A stretch of 64,000 nt of DNA from Bacteroidota bacterium (GCA_016183765.1 JACPEA010000010.1:62001-126000); one strand, 5' to 3'. Shown: positions 35,401 through 42,676, numbered from the stretch's first letter. Numbers and translations are program-made. The notes: a model not told the origin generated them from the sequence alone.

Positions 35401-36817
35401 GGAACATTTTTCCTTCTATACCTACCAAAGCCAGGATTGGTAAATAAACAATAAAGATGATTATTTGGCCGAACGCAGCAGAGTTCATCATGCGCTTTGC
35501 AGAATGCCCAACTTCTGCATCCATTTCAGGTTGGGTAATCTTTCCCTTTTTCCGATGCGCAAGGTGATGCATGGTTGCTTCCACAATAATCACAGCTCCA
35601 TCTACAATTAAACCGAAATCAATTGCCCCTAAACTCATCAGGTTTCCCGAAACCCCGAATACGTTCATAAGCGCTATAGCGAAAAGCATTGCCAGGGGAA
35701 TAACAGATGCGACAATCAATCCCGAGCGTATATTACCGAGGAAAACAACGAGTACAAAAATCACGATCAAGGCCCCTTCCATCAGATTCGTCTTTACCGT
35801 GTCAATAGCTCGACTGACAAATGCACTTCTATCCAAAAAAGGTTCGACGATTACACCTTCCGGTAATGACTTTTTTATTTGTTCCATCCGTGTTTTAACC
35901 CTTTCAACCACGGCCGTTGAATTACTTCCTTTGAGCATCATTACTATACCACCAACTGCTTCTTTATCGTTTCTGGTTAATGCCCCATACCGATTAGCGG
36001 TGCCAAATTGAACAGTAGCCACATCGCGGATTGTTATGGGTAATCCTGTTCCAGTGGATTTTATCACAATCCTTTCTAAATCGCCTAAATTAGTAACCAA
36101 ACCTTCGCTTCTTATAAAATAGGCATTCGGCTTTTTATCAATGTAAGAACCTCCTGTATTTTGATTATTTTTTTCAAGAGCAGAAAAAATATCCGAAATG
36201 GAAAGATTGTAACTTCGTAACCGATCTATGTTTATAGCGATTTCGTACTGCTTTAAAAAGCCGCCAAAACTATTTACTTCGGCAATGCCCTGGGTACCTA
36301 ATAGTTGTCTCCTAACAATCCAGTCCTGTATAGTACGTAATTCTGTTGGACCATATTTTTTTTCAAACCCAGGCTTTGGATGTACTACATACTGGTATAT
36401 CTCTCCCAGGCCGGTGGAAATAGGCGCCATCTCAGGATTTCCCATTCCTTCAGGGATATTATTTTTTGCTTCAGGCAAACGTTCCGCAACCTGTTGCCTT
36501 GCCCAGTAAATATTAGCATCATCATGAAAAACTATAGTTACTACTGACAAGCCAAATCTTGAGATCGATCTCACTTCCTGAATTTCAGGAATTGTTGACA
36601 TGGTTTGTTCTATGGGATAAGAAATAAACTGTTCTATTTCCTGTGTGGCCAGTGAAGGGCTAAGCGTAATTACCTGTACCTGGTTGTTTGTTATATCAGG
36701 TACAGCATCAATAGGTAATTTTTGTAATGATACTACTCCCCAAATAATTAAAGCGAAAGTGAATATCCCAACTACTAGCTTGTTTTTAATTGAAAAATCT
36801 ATGATCCTATTCAGCAT
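32408..36817 (-). CDS. czcA: CzcA-type RND metal efflux pump fused to a TolC-like outer-membrane factor
   Basis: This is a 1469-residue fusion. Residues 1-1035 are a heavy-metal RND pump: IDAVPDITNNQVQV near the N-terminus, the proton-relay helix GAIDFGLIVDGAVIIVEA with the Asp/Asp/Glu pattern of divalent-cation (Co/Zn/Cd) pumps, and the C-terminal GVAVLNGIVLITEFNRL. Residues about 1064-1469 are an OMF/TolC domain (SELAEANVNASGFQTRIFQSQ, helical repeats, QKAFEAGELDYYQLSQS). Between them, about 1040-1063, a hydrophobic stretch ending AGKAQ looks like a secretory signal peptide with a leader peptidase site. Such fusions are known in Bacteroidota. Metal choice is inferred from the relay motif. 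Confidence 0.93.
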   Translation of the reverse strand: MLNRIIDFSIKNKLVVGIFTFALIIWGVVSLQKLPIDAVPDITNNQVQVITLSPSLATQEIEQFISYPIEQTMSTIPEIQEVRSISRFGLSVVTIVFHDDANIYWARQQVAERLPEAKNNIPEGMGNPEMAPISTGLGEIYQYVVHPKPGFEKKYGPTELRTIQDWIVRRQLLGTQGIAEVNSFGGFLKQYEIAINIDRLRSYNLSISDIFSALEKNNQNTGGSYIDKKPNAYFIRSEGLVTNLGDLERIVIKSTGTGLPITIRDVATVQFGTANRYGALTRNDKEAVGGIVMMLKGSNSTAVVERVKTRMEQIKKSLPEGVIVEPFLDRSAFVSRAIDTVKTNLMEGALIVIFVLVVFLGNIRSGLIVASVIPLAMLFAIALMNVFGVSGNLMSLGAIDFGLIVDGAVIIVEATMHHLAHRKKGKITQPEMDAEVGHSAKRMMNSAAFGQIIIFIVYLPILALVGIEGKMFRPMAQTVSFAILGAFLLSLTYVPMVSALFLSKNISDKPNFSDKMMAKIQKAYTPLIKGALRFKKTVALLAFALLAVAVFSFRFLGGEFLPTLEEGDFAVETRLLTGSSLSQTIDKVTQASSLLMKKFPEIKEVVGKIGASEIPTDPMPIEACDLTILLKPKNEWTSAKGREELAEKMQKTLEAIPGVTFGFSQPIQLRTNELISGVRQDVGIKIFGEDLQVLADMAKKIGSLVPSVKGAEDLYIEQVSGLPQIAIKINRDKLSQYGLNVVDVNNAVNTAFAGGIAGIVFEGEKRFDLVVRLEQGERKDIEDVKRLFITTASGNQVPLEQVADISFQLAPNQIQREDAKRRIIVGFNVRGRDIASVVKDMQTQIAQNVKMPTGYFITYGGQFKNLEEANKRLSVAVPVALGLIILLLYFTFGSFKYALLIFTAIPMSAIGGVFALLLRGMPFSISAGVGFIALFGVAVLNGIVLITEFNRLKKDGMRDLNKIILTGTATRLRPVLMTATVASLGFLPMALSTGAGGEVQKPLATVVIGGLLTATLLTLVVLPVFYTYVEKIKAGRKKQSLAIPTPVIMMLILAIGIGIAGKAQTSIISNRANTPTAGVTLDLSTAISSSLLANPNTRVGTLGIQYQQALSGSVRDFGKTNINLTFGQYNSLYKYDNNITISQNIPNPAYLRRLSELAEANVNASGFQTRIFQSQIAYQVKSVYYNLLYRMEQKRLNQQLVTLYERILKAADVRFKTGETNILEKYNANTRLQEANAQMQQMQEYIKSHILQLRQFTNNDAIENIKDTTLHEKTVALLLDSSVLSNNPELQGLRAQIEVASREIRVERAKLLPDFSIGYFNQSLVGQHEVSGGGTKFYGIGKRFQGIEAGISISLFAKPQKARIRAAEISQQIQQAQVEAFYFSLNQRGTSLLSDLRRLRIQIDFFRNTALPQAELLITTSQKAFEAGELDYYQLSQSINNAVDVRRQFIEALNEYNQKAIELELLAGL

Positions 36818-36828
36818 ATCGTAAAGAG

Positions 36829-36984
36829 TTAATGTTTAGTGACGAGGTGATAATATCTAATGACAATAGATATCATAGCGCCAATCAGTACTATTGACAG
36901 GACGATTATAGAAATGGTCCTGATAATTCTGAATTGCGGACGTGAAGAACCTTTTGGTTTCTTATTACTAAACTTTTTGGTCAC
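36829..36984 (-). CDS. Single-helix small membrane protein upstream of czcA
   Basis: This 51-residue frame starts with GTG at 36984 (MTKKFSNKKPKGSSRPQ). It has a basic N-terminus, one hydrophobic helix (about residues 22-41) and a short RYYHLVTKH tail. Its stop lies 11 bp before the czcA ATG on the same strand, so it should be cotranscribed between the DUF6660 gene and czcA. The function is unknown. Small single-pass subunits are known for other RND pumps (AcrZ), but homology is not claimed. Confidence 0.5.
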   Translation of the reverse strand: MTKKFSNKKPKGSSRPQFRIIRTISIIVLSIVLIGAMISIVIRYYHLVTKH

Positions 36985-37053
36985 GGGAATAATTAATAAT
37001 CCAGGGTATTTATACCTGGAAAAATAAAAAATGTTATTTTAGCAGCTTAATTC

Positions 37054-37374
37054 TTAAACAACGCGGGGGGGTTGCCAAAAGTCGATGGATACTTTGCTAA
37101 GAAGCGAAGAAGAGGCTTCAGAGTGTTTTACAATAGAAACTACGGGTGTTTCCAAGTCTGCAGCCACTATACAAGCGTTCGTTATATTTGTTCCGCAGCA
37201 AGAGCAATTACAGAAAGGTGTACAAATATCATATGCCCTATTCTGATCATTGTCAGGACACTTTTTACTATACATAGCAGAACCATCACCTGTCTTTGTT
37301 TGGTCGGAGCAAAATTGACTCACGAATGACAAAGACATGAAGTAAATGCTTAATATGTACCAGATGAATTTCAA
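37054..37374 (-). CDS. DUF6660 Cys-rich exported protein
   Basis: This 106-residue protein has an N-terminal signal (FIWYILSIYFMSLSFVSQF), the Cys cluster CTPFCNCSCCG near residue 52, and the terminal FWQPPRVV typical of DUF6660. Small proteins of this kind usually head Bacteroidota czc-type operons, and their role is unknown. Periplasmic metal sensing or binding is a reasonable guess. The start is a TTG at 37374, right after a -7 box, so the mRNA is almost leaderless. It leads the operon DUF6660, small membrane protein, czcA, czcB. Confidence 0.75.
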   Translation of the reverse strand: MKFIWYILSIYFMSLSFVSQFCSDQTKTGDGSAMYSKKCPDNDQNRAYDICTPFCNCSCCGTNITNACIVAADLETPVVSIVKHSEASSSLLSKVSIDFWQPPRVV

Positions 37375-37379
37375 GAATG

Positions 37380-37387
37380 CAAAGATA
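37380..37387 (-). promoter_or_regulatory. -7 box TATCTTTG of the metal-efflux operon
   Basis: Exact TAnnTTTG match on the minus strand, 5 bp before the TTG start of the DUF6660 gene. The 251-bp divergent gap toward the UreH-like copy 2 should hold the metal-responsive control sites. No operator was recognised. Confidence 0.5.
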
Positions 37388-37541
37388 AGAATAAGGTTTT
37401 AATAAATTCCTAATTAAAATTGGTTCATTGTTGCAATTATCTGATCGGAGCGAATTATCAAATTTTTGCTTGTTCGGACATCATTAAGGCTTAATCCTTC
37501 AGTTGTAACTATCTCAACCAATCATCTACCAATCAAGGTAG

Positions 37542-37622
37542 ATGTCATTGCCGTTCCCAAAAAAGAAAATGAAAGAAAAACAGCCCTGGCAAATAGATAA
37601 GGAAATTAACCACTACATTTAA
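37542..37622 (+). CDS. Possible 26-codon leader ORF
   Basis: This frame (MSLPFPKKKMKEKQPWQID, then KEINHYI) ends 3 bp before the start of the UreH-like gene. It could be a leader peptide or chance. There is no independent support beyond the tight spacing. Confidence 0.2.
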   Translation: MSLPFPKKKMKEKQPWQIDKEINHYI

Positions 37623-37625
37623 AAC

Positions 37626-38237
37626 ATGCTACAGCTTTTGACAAGTACCGGGCTAATGGCCCTCATTCAAGTACTGATCCCGAATCACTGGTTACCACTC
37701 ATCGCTCTTTCGAAATCTGAAAAGTGGGGGAAATCAACTTTGGAAACAACAACCAGTATCTCCGCATGTGCACATGTAATGGGTACATTGCTGCTTGGAA
37801 TCCCATTCGGATTAGCGGGAGCAAAGTTATCACATGAGTATGAAAACTTAATCCACCTTACCGCTCCTGTGCTTTTGATAGGATTCGGACTATTTTACTT
37901 CTTTGTAAACCGGGCAAGACAAACGGATGGAGGATTCGATGACCAAGACAGCCGTTCACAAAAAAGATGGATTACTGTTTTTGTCGCGTTAATGCTTTTA
38001 TCACCTTGTATCGAAATGCATGATCTTTTTATTGGTGCATCGCAATATGGTTTTGACAGTATTTTACTTTTGGCGTTATTATATGCTGTTGTCAGCATTG
38101 CAGGAACTATATCATTAGTTATCATCGGATCCCGATTTCTGAAATTTTTACAGGCAGATTACTTTCAGAGAAATCAAATAGGAATTACCTCCCTCGTTTT
38201 GATTAGCGTTGGTATACTGAGTTTTTTTATACATTGA
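37626..38237 (+). CDS. UreH/RcnA-like cation transporter, copy 2
   Basis: This 203-residue paralogue of the protein at 29838 shares ALIQVLIPNHWLPLIALSK, ACAHVMGTLLLGI and LSPCIEMHDLF, and the terminal ILSFFIH. It has about six membrane helices, with a charged loop near 95-110 (ARQTDGGFDDQDSRSQ) replacing the His-rich loop of copy 1. It is divergent from the czc operon and probably responds to the same metals. Export direction and substrate are inferred from context. Confidence 0.7.
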   Translation: MLQLLTSTGLMALIQVLIPNHWLPLIALSKSEKWGKSTLETTTSISACAHVMGTLLLGIPFGLAGAKLSHEYENLIHLTAPVLLIGFGLFYFFVNRARQTDGGFDDQDSRSQKRWITVFVALMLLSPCIEMHDLFIGASQYGFDSILLLALLYAVVSIAGTISLVIIGSRFLKFLQADYFQRNQIGITSLVLISVGILSFFIH

Positions 38238-38419
38238 ACCAAGAAGCTGGTATATCCTTACTCAGATAGTTACCTTGCTGATAATTCAATCATATTACTA
38301 TTTAATTTCTCCTATATCGGTCTCCAAAGCAAATTCTTAACCACATTTGATCGTTCCTAATCGGTTACTGACACAATCTCTTATTCTATGCGCTCAAATT
38401 TGGGTAAAAATTTAATCCC

Positions 38420-38704
38420 ATGTCAAGCATTGTAGTATTAGAAGAAAGTGAGTTAAGAAAACTTGTAAAGGAATCAATGGCCGAAGTTCTGCATTCCGGA
38501 CAAAGCAGATCGTCAGAAAACGGACTAAATTCTGCAGAAGAGCCTTTGTTAAGCAGACAACAAATGGCTGCCGAATTAAATATCTCCCTCGTCACCCTAA
38601 CGGACTGGATGAAAAAAGGTCTCCCGTATTTACGCCTTAATGGCCGGGTTTATTTCCGGCGGTCTGAAGTGATTGCTTCAATGCGTCATAATGTTCTGAA
38701 GTAA
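38420..38704 (+). CDS. Helix-turn-helix excisionase-like DNA-binding protein
   Basis: This 94-residue protein has a helical N-terminus (ESELRKLVKESMAEVL) and a C-terminal winged HTH of the MerR/excisionase type (LLSRQQMAAELNISLVTLTDWMKKGLP, written in two parts: LLSRQQMAAELNIS and LVTLTDWMKKGLP), then LNGRVYFRRSEV. It may act as recombination directionality factor or control the mobilization genes that follow. It is the first gene of the right-hand block. Confidence 0.82.
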   Translation: MSSIVVLEESELRKLVKESMAEVLHSGQSRSSENGLNSAEEPLLSRQQMAAELNISLVTLTDWMKKGLPYLRLNGRVYFRRSEVIASMRHNVLK

Positions 38705-38743
38705 ATCATTAGGTAAAATTCAGAAGACTAAACTCAAGACAGG

Positions 38744-38789
38744 ATTTCGGTGTGATGAAAACCCAAGGGCGTTTTGATCACACCGAAAT
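38744..38789 (+). promoter_or_regulatory. Inverted repeat upstream of the first mobC-like gene
   Basis: ATTTCGGTGTGAT (38744-38756) pairs with its complement at 38777-38789. After one G/G mismatch the stem continues with AAAAC/GTTTT, giving 18 bp with an 8-nt loop. A third copy of ATCACACCGAAA lies at 38864-38875 inside the next gene. It may be a relaxosome or operator site. Confidence 0.7.
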
Positions 38790-38839
38790 TATCACCGGCA
38801 CCAGATCGCCCCATCAATTTTCATCGGCAAAACTCACAC

Positions 38840-39220
38840 ATGGCAACGCCAACCAATAATTCAATCACACCGAAAGTCGGCAGACCAAAAAAACAGTTGA
38901 AAAAAGATCAACGTCTAACGGTGGTGTGTACAGAGTCAGAACGTTTTTATATCTCTAAATGGGCAAAAGAAAAAGGCCTGACTGTTTCTGATTATTTACG
39001 ATCGACGGCATTCATACAGGTAGAGAATAGCAATAGACCCGAATTCTCACGTGAAGCAAGACCACTTCTGGTACAATTAAATTTTTTGATCGGAAAGTTG
39101 AAAGAATTGCTGGAGCATGACCAGGGGTTGCCTTTTACAGCATTGAAACAAGCAGGTATCAGATCCACCCTACAACAGATCAATCAGCTGCAAACCACAT
39201 TACTTCCGTATGTCAACTGA
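38840..39220 (+). CDS. MobC-like relaxosome accessory protein 1
   Basis: This 126-residue protein starts at ATG 38840 (MATPTNNSITPKVGRPKK). An upstream TTG in frame lies inside the inverted repeat and is unlikely. It has a basic N-terminal arm with GRPKK, then a ribbon-helix-helix core RLTVVCTESERFYISKWAK and GLTVSDYLRST. The C-terminus is helical (LNFLIGKLKELL). It resembles Bacteroidota mobilization accessory proteins that bind oriT. It is paralogous to the protein at 40267, and both have 126 residues. Confidence 0.78.
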   Translation: MATPTNNSITPKVGRPKKQLKKDQRLTVVCTESERFYISKWAKEKGLTVSDYLRSTAFIQVENSNRPEFSREARPLLVQLNFLIGKLKELLEHDQGLPFTALKQAGIRSTLQQINQLQTTLLPYVN

Positions 39221-39226
39221 ACCCAT

Positions 39227-40156
39227 ATGAACACAGGAAAATTTTCCCTAACAGAAGCAAAGCAATTAGACATGGTGGACTACCTGGAAAAGTCCGGCCA
39301 CACGCCTGTGAAAATAAAAAATGGAGACTACTGGTACCTCTCACCTCTAAGAATTGAAAAGACACCATCTTTTAAAGTCAATCGAAAACTAAATGTATGG
39401 TACGATCATGGGTTACAAAAAGGAGGCAACCTGATTGATTTTGGCATTCTGTTTTACGGATGCAGTGTCAGTGAATTATTAGAAAAATTGACTCAACAAA
39501 ATAGCCTTTCTTTTCACCAGCAAAAAACACCGAACCATCCGCCTTTTCACCCGGCTGGTGAAAAAGAAAAAATTGTTGTTTTGGATACAAAGAATTCTAT
39601 CCGTTCGTTATCCCTGCGGCAATACCTGTTATCAAGAAAAATTCCACTGACTATTGCTGAGCGTTTTTGCAAAGAAGTCGACTTCAAATTGTATGATAAA
39701 AAGTATACTGTTTTAGGGTTTCCTAATAGATCTGGCGGGTATGAACTACGTAGTGAGAATTTTAAGAGGAGCGGCAGCCCTAAAGATGTTACTCTGCTGA
39801 CTAAAAATACGGCAAGTAAGATCCTTGCTTTCGAGGGCTTTTTTGATTTCCTGTCTTATCAAGCTATGCATGAAAGTAAAGTTTTAATTATGACAAAACA
39901 GCAGTCAGATTTTTTAATACTAAACTCAATTGGATTTATGGAAAAGATGAAACCTTTCTTACAAAAGTATTCTTACATCCACCTGTTTCTTGATCATGAT
40001 AGTAAGGGTTTGAATGTCACTAAAGATCTAGTACTGTCAGATAAAAAATATGTCGATGAGAGTTTGCTGTATCAAAATCACAAGGATCTAAATGAGTATT
40101 TAGTAAGAGAAAGTTTTGGGCTACGGCAATCTCAAAGGAAAGGAATGGGTCTTTGA
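39227..40156 (+). CDS. Toprim-domain primase-like protein
   Basis: This 309-residue protein, 6 bp after the first mobC-like gene, resembles a mobile-element primase. The N-terminal part (about 1-80) has the DnaG zinc-domain fold pattern (YWYLSPLRIEKTPSFKVNRK and WYDHGLQKGGNLIDF) but lacks the CHC2 cysteines. The Toprim part has ILAFEGFFDFLSYQ with its Glu and HLFLDHDSKGLNVTK with the DxD. It may prime complementary-strand synthesis after conjugative transfer. Confidence 0.83.
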   Translation: MNTGKFSLTEAKQLDMVDYLEKSGHTPVKIKNGDYWYLSPLRIEKTPSFKVNRKLNVWYDHGLQKGGNLIDFGILFYGCSVSELLEKLTQQNSLSFHQQKTPNHPPFHPAGEKEKIVVLDTKNSIRSLSLRQYLLSRKIPLTIAERFCKEVDFKLYDKKYTVLGFPNRSGGYELRSENFKRSGSPKDVTLLTKNTASKILAFEGFFDFLSYQAMHESKVLIMTKQQSDFLILNSIGFMEKMKPFLQKYSYIHLFLDHDSKGLNVTKDLVLSDKKYVDESLLYQNHKDLNEYLVRESFGLRQSQRKGMGL

Positions 40157-40163
40157 ATTTTTC

Positions 40164-40203
40164 GGAGCGAGCTATGTTTCGGGAACCCCGAAACGCTCGC
40201 TCC
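40164..40203 (+). promoter_or_regulatory. Long GC-rich hairpin, oriT candidate
   Basis: GGAGCGAGC (40164-40172) and GTTTCGGG (40176-40183) pair with CCCGAAAC (40187-40194) and GCTCGCTCC (40195-40203). That makes 17 bp with a 3-nt bulge and 3-nt loop, far more GC-rich than the surrounding island. It lies between the primase gene and the mobC-relaxase pair, where origins of transfer are usually found. Confidence 0.6.
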
Positions 40204-40228
40204 ATTCATGCTATCGCATTCATGGAGA

Positions 40229-40249
40229 AGGTTCGCCACCGGCGAACCT
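40229..40249 (+). promoter_or_regulatory. Second hairpin in the oriT candidate region
   Basis: AGGTTCGCC and GGCGAACCT form a 9-bp perfect stem with a 3-nt loop, 18 bp before the start of the second mobC-like gene. Two direct copies of CATTCATG (40203-40210 and 40217-40224) separate it from the first hairpin. Confidence 0.6.
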
Positions 40250-40266
40250 CAACATTACTAAAAGCA

Positions 40267-40647
40267 ATGGAGACAACAAAAAAACATAAAAAATCCAAAG
40301 GAGGCAGACCTGCAAAAGAGGTCAAGCGCAATAAAACGATAACTGTGCATTGCAGTGCTTTCGAACAAAGATTGCTCAAAGAAAAAGGAAAGGATGCCGG
40401 AATAACCGTCTCTGAATATCTGCGGGAGATCGGGCTGGCCGGAAAAATTGACAGGCCAAAAAGAGAATTTCCCAAAGATGCTTTATTGCTGAAAGGAACA
40501 CTAAATCATATAGCTGCGAACCTAAATCAGATCGCAAAAAAAAGAAATAGCGGAGAAAATTTGAACACATATATGCGGGAGCAATTGGAAGAATTATCCG
40601 CACAGTTACATACGCTTACAATCACCATCAGAAACTATTTTTCATGA
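40267..40647 (+). CDS. mobC: MobC-like relaxosome accessory protein 2
   Basis: This 126-residue protein from ATG 40267 begins METTKKHKKSKGGRPAKE. The frame is open further upstream, but that part is the hairpin region. The ribbon-helix-helix core reads KTITVHCSAFEQRLLKEKG and GITVSEYLREIGL, followed by the MobC C-terminal pattern LNHIAANLNQIAKKRN. It overlaps the relaxase start by 4 bp, the usual arrangement for a nicking accessory protein and its relaxase. Confidence 0.88.
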   Translation: METTKKHKKSKGGRPAKEVKRNKTITVHCSAFEQRLLKEKGKDAGITVSEYLREIGLAGKIDRPKREFPKDALLLKGTLNHIAANLNQIAKKRNSGENLNTYMREQLEELSAQLHTLTITIRNYFS

Positions 40648-41666
40648 TCGGAAAAATAACCATTGGAAAATCATTTGGCGGTTGTATCCGATACTGCCTC
40701 GAAGATAAGCTGGAACTATCTCATGAAGAGAAGCTGTCCATGAGTAGACAGGATGGTTTGAAGCATGAACATCGCGCCGAAGTTTTGGAATATAATATGT
40801 GTTACGGAAATAAGAAAGAATTGACCCGGCAATTCAATGAAGTTCGGGCACTTAGGCCACAACTTTTAAGTCCCGTAATGCACATTACTTTAAGCCTTGA
40901 CCAGGAGGATATTTTTACAAAAGAAACGCTACGCCAGATGGGTCAAGATTTTGCGCGTGAATTCGGCTTTGAAAACAATCAATACCTCGTCATTTACCAC
41001 CAGGATACCAAACACCCTCATCTGCATATTGTGATCAATCGTGTGGGGTTTGACGGGACCAGGATCAACGATTCAAACAGTTACCGGAAAGTTGCCAACC
41101 TCTGCCGCAAACTGGAACTGAAATATGAGTTAAAACAGGTCTTAAATCCGGAGAGGTTTATGACACTGCAGCAACGCCAGGAACATAAACAAGAACAAAG
41201 AATCGATCAACGCAAGGAACGATTGAAACAAAACATCCGTGACTGTCTTTTAAACGCTACGAACTTTTCTGATTTTATACGAAAAATGGAACAACAAAAA
41301 ATACAGATTATTAAAAGCCGTGGAATCAGTTTCATTGACGATAAGAAAATGAAGGTAAAGGGTAGCGAGGTTGGATATTCTTTAAGCACCATTGAAAAGG
41401 TATTAAGCCATTCTTTTGAAAGGCGGCAACGGTTGTTTCAAAAATTGGAACAGGAGAAAAAACAATCACCAGAAATTGACCACAAGCAGCAATCTAAATC
41501 TTTGTCCTTTACTATATCAAACCACCTGGAGCAACAAAAGGACCTGGATCTAAATAAATTTCTAGAACTACTACTCAGACAGGAAAGGGATTTTAATCAA
41601 ATACCTTATGAATTAATACACCAAAAAAGAAAACGTAAAAATCAGTCACAACATTTATCAAGATAA
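40644..41666 (+). CDS. Relaxase/mobilization nuclease (MobP-type)
   Basis: This 340-residue DNA-nicking enzyme opens oriT for transfer. The N-terminal MIGKITIGKSFGGCIRYCLE supplies the usual strand, with the nucleophile Tyr probably at IRYCL. The metal-binding three-His motif is HQDTKHPHLHIVINRVG near 120. The C-terminal third is a Gln/Lys-rich helical tail. Size and motifs match short relaxases of Bacteroides-type mobilizable elements. No coupling protein is encoded, so a helper conjugation system is needed. Confidence 0.92.
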   Translation: MIGKITIGKSFGGCIRYCLEDKLELSHEEKLSMSRQDGLKHEHRAEVLEYNMCYGNKKELTRQFNEVRALRPQLLSPVMHITLSLDQEDIFTKETLRQMGQDFAREFGFENNQYLVIYHQDTKHPHLHIVINRVGFDGTRINDSNSYRKVANLCRKLELKYELKQVLNPERFMTLQQRQEHKQEQRIDQRKERLKQNIRDCLLNATNFSDFIRKMEQQKIQIIKSRGISFIDDKKMKVKGSEVGYSLSTIEKVLSHSFERRQRLFQKLEQEKKQSPEIDHKQQSKSLSFTISNHLEQQKDLDLNKFLELLLRQERDFNQIPYELIHQKRKRKNQSQHLSR

Positions 41667-41676
41667 AAAATTGAGC

Positions 41677-42330
41677 ATGGAACAAAAAACCATCGAAAAA
41701 GTATTGAACCAGATTTCTGAAGAACGGTTGCAGGACAACCAGGAGTTAAGAAATCTAAAAGCGGTTCAGGAAAAACAACATCAGTCACTAGAAAAGGACC
41801 GGGAACAAATCAATTTATTAAACAGGAACATGGAAACATTGAAAACCGAAAATCAAACACTTTTGCAACGGGCAACTGCGCCAATTCAACAAATGGAGGC
41901 GTTTGGTGCACAGATCAAAGAACACGCTGAACTCTTGAAAAAACCGCTTACGCAAGAGATAGTCCATGTGCATCATGTGTCCAGTTTATTGATTGCAACA
42001 ATAGTCTTGTTCTGTATTGTGATAAGCATCAGCGTAGGCTGGTATCAAACCGGCCAACGTTTGAGTCAATACCAGAACAATGACACTAAATGGAGAAAGT
42101 TGACACTCGGGGCCAGCCCTCTGCTGACAAAAATTATGCAGGAGGTTTCTGATAGTGTTGAGCAAGATCCGGACAAAGAACGAAAGTCTGTCAAAGCTGA
42201 AGAAGATCACAACATGGAGGTTTGGAACTTACAGCAAAAAATGAAAGCCGATAGTGCCAAAATGCGTTCATTGGAACCCAGCCTTCCTCATGTCGGCAAC
42301 AGTAGTAGTCGTGCTGATAAGAAAAAGTAA
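41677..42330 (+). CDS. Coiled-coil membrane protein of the mobilization block
   Basis: This 217-residue protein from ATG 41677 has a long N-terminal coiled coil (about 1-90, rich in Glu, Gln, Lys and Leu), one membrane helix (SSLLIATIVLFCIVISISVG, near 103-122) and a charged C-terminal tail. It lies 10 bp after the relaxase gene. The layout recalls MobB-like proteins that tether the relaxosome to the membrane, but no sequence signature was recognised. Confidence 0.7.
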   Translation: MEQKTIEKVLNQISEERLQDNQELRNLKAVQEKQHQSLEKDREQINLLNRNMETLKTENQTLLQRATAPIQQMEAFGAQIKEHAELLKKPLTQEIVHVHHVSSLLIATIVLFCIVISISVGWYQTGQRLSQYQNNDTKWRKLTLGASPLLTKIMQEVSDSVEQDPDKERKSVKAEEDHNMEVWNLQQKMKADSAKMRSLEPSLPHVGNSSSRADKKK

Positions 42331-42355
42331 AACCGAGACTGGAAACAGCATATGA

Positions 42356-42676
42356 ATGTCAGTTTGTAGTAATTTTACCTCTATGCAAGGGCCATGCCTC
42401 CATAAGAGATTATTCTGGGAATTTGACTTTGACCGGATCGACTGGCAAAAAGACGCTGTCAGTATTATTCGTCGGGTCATTGAACGGGGTACTCAGGAGG
42501 AATGGAAGGAGCTAATCCGCTTTTATAGCGAACAGAAGGTAATTAGTACATTAAAAAATGACATTAAATTTTTGCCGGATTACAGCATCGGAGAAGTCTG
42601 TCATTATTTTAATCTACAACCCGAAGAGTTGCTATGCTACACAAGGAAACAGTCGAGACCGGGACACTGGATCTGA
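42356..42676 (+). CDS. DUF6922-like protein, probable antitoxin partner
   Basis: This 106-residue protein may start at 42356 or at the Met at 42383. It has RLFWEFDFDRIDWQKDA, RRVIERGTQEEWKELIRFY and a C-terminal CYTRKQSRPGHWI, the pattern of a small protein regularly encoded just before AbiEii nucleotidyltransferases. It overlaps the next gene by 43 bp, so the two are made together. Its antitoxin role is inferred from this pairing. Confidence 0.72.
   Translation: MSVCSNFTSMQGPCLHKRLFWEFDFDRIDWQKDAVSIIRRVIERGTQEEWKELIRFYSEQKVISTLKNDIKFLPDYSIGEVCHYFNLQPEELLCYTRKQSRPGHWI

Noticed and set aside
37072-37329. 85-codon plus-strand frame opposite DUF6660
   Set aside because: The minus-strand frame has a signal peptide, Cys cluster and FWQPPR ending. 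The plus frame has none.
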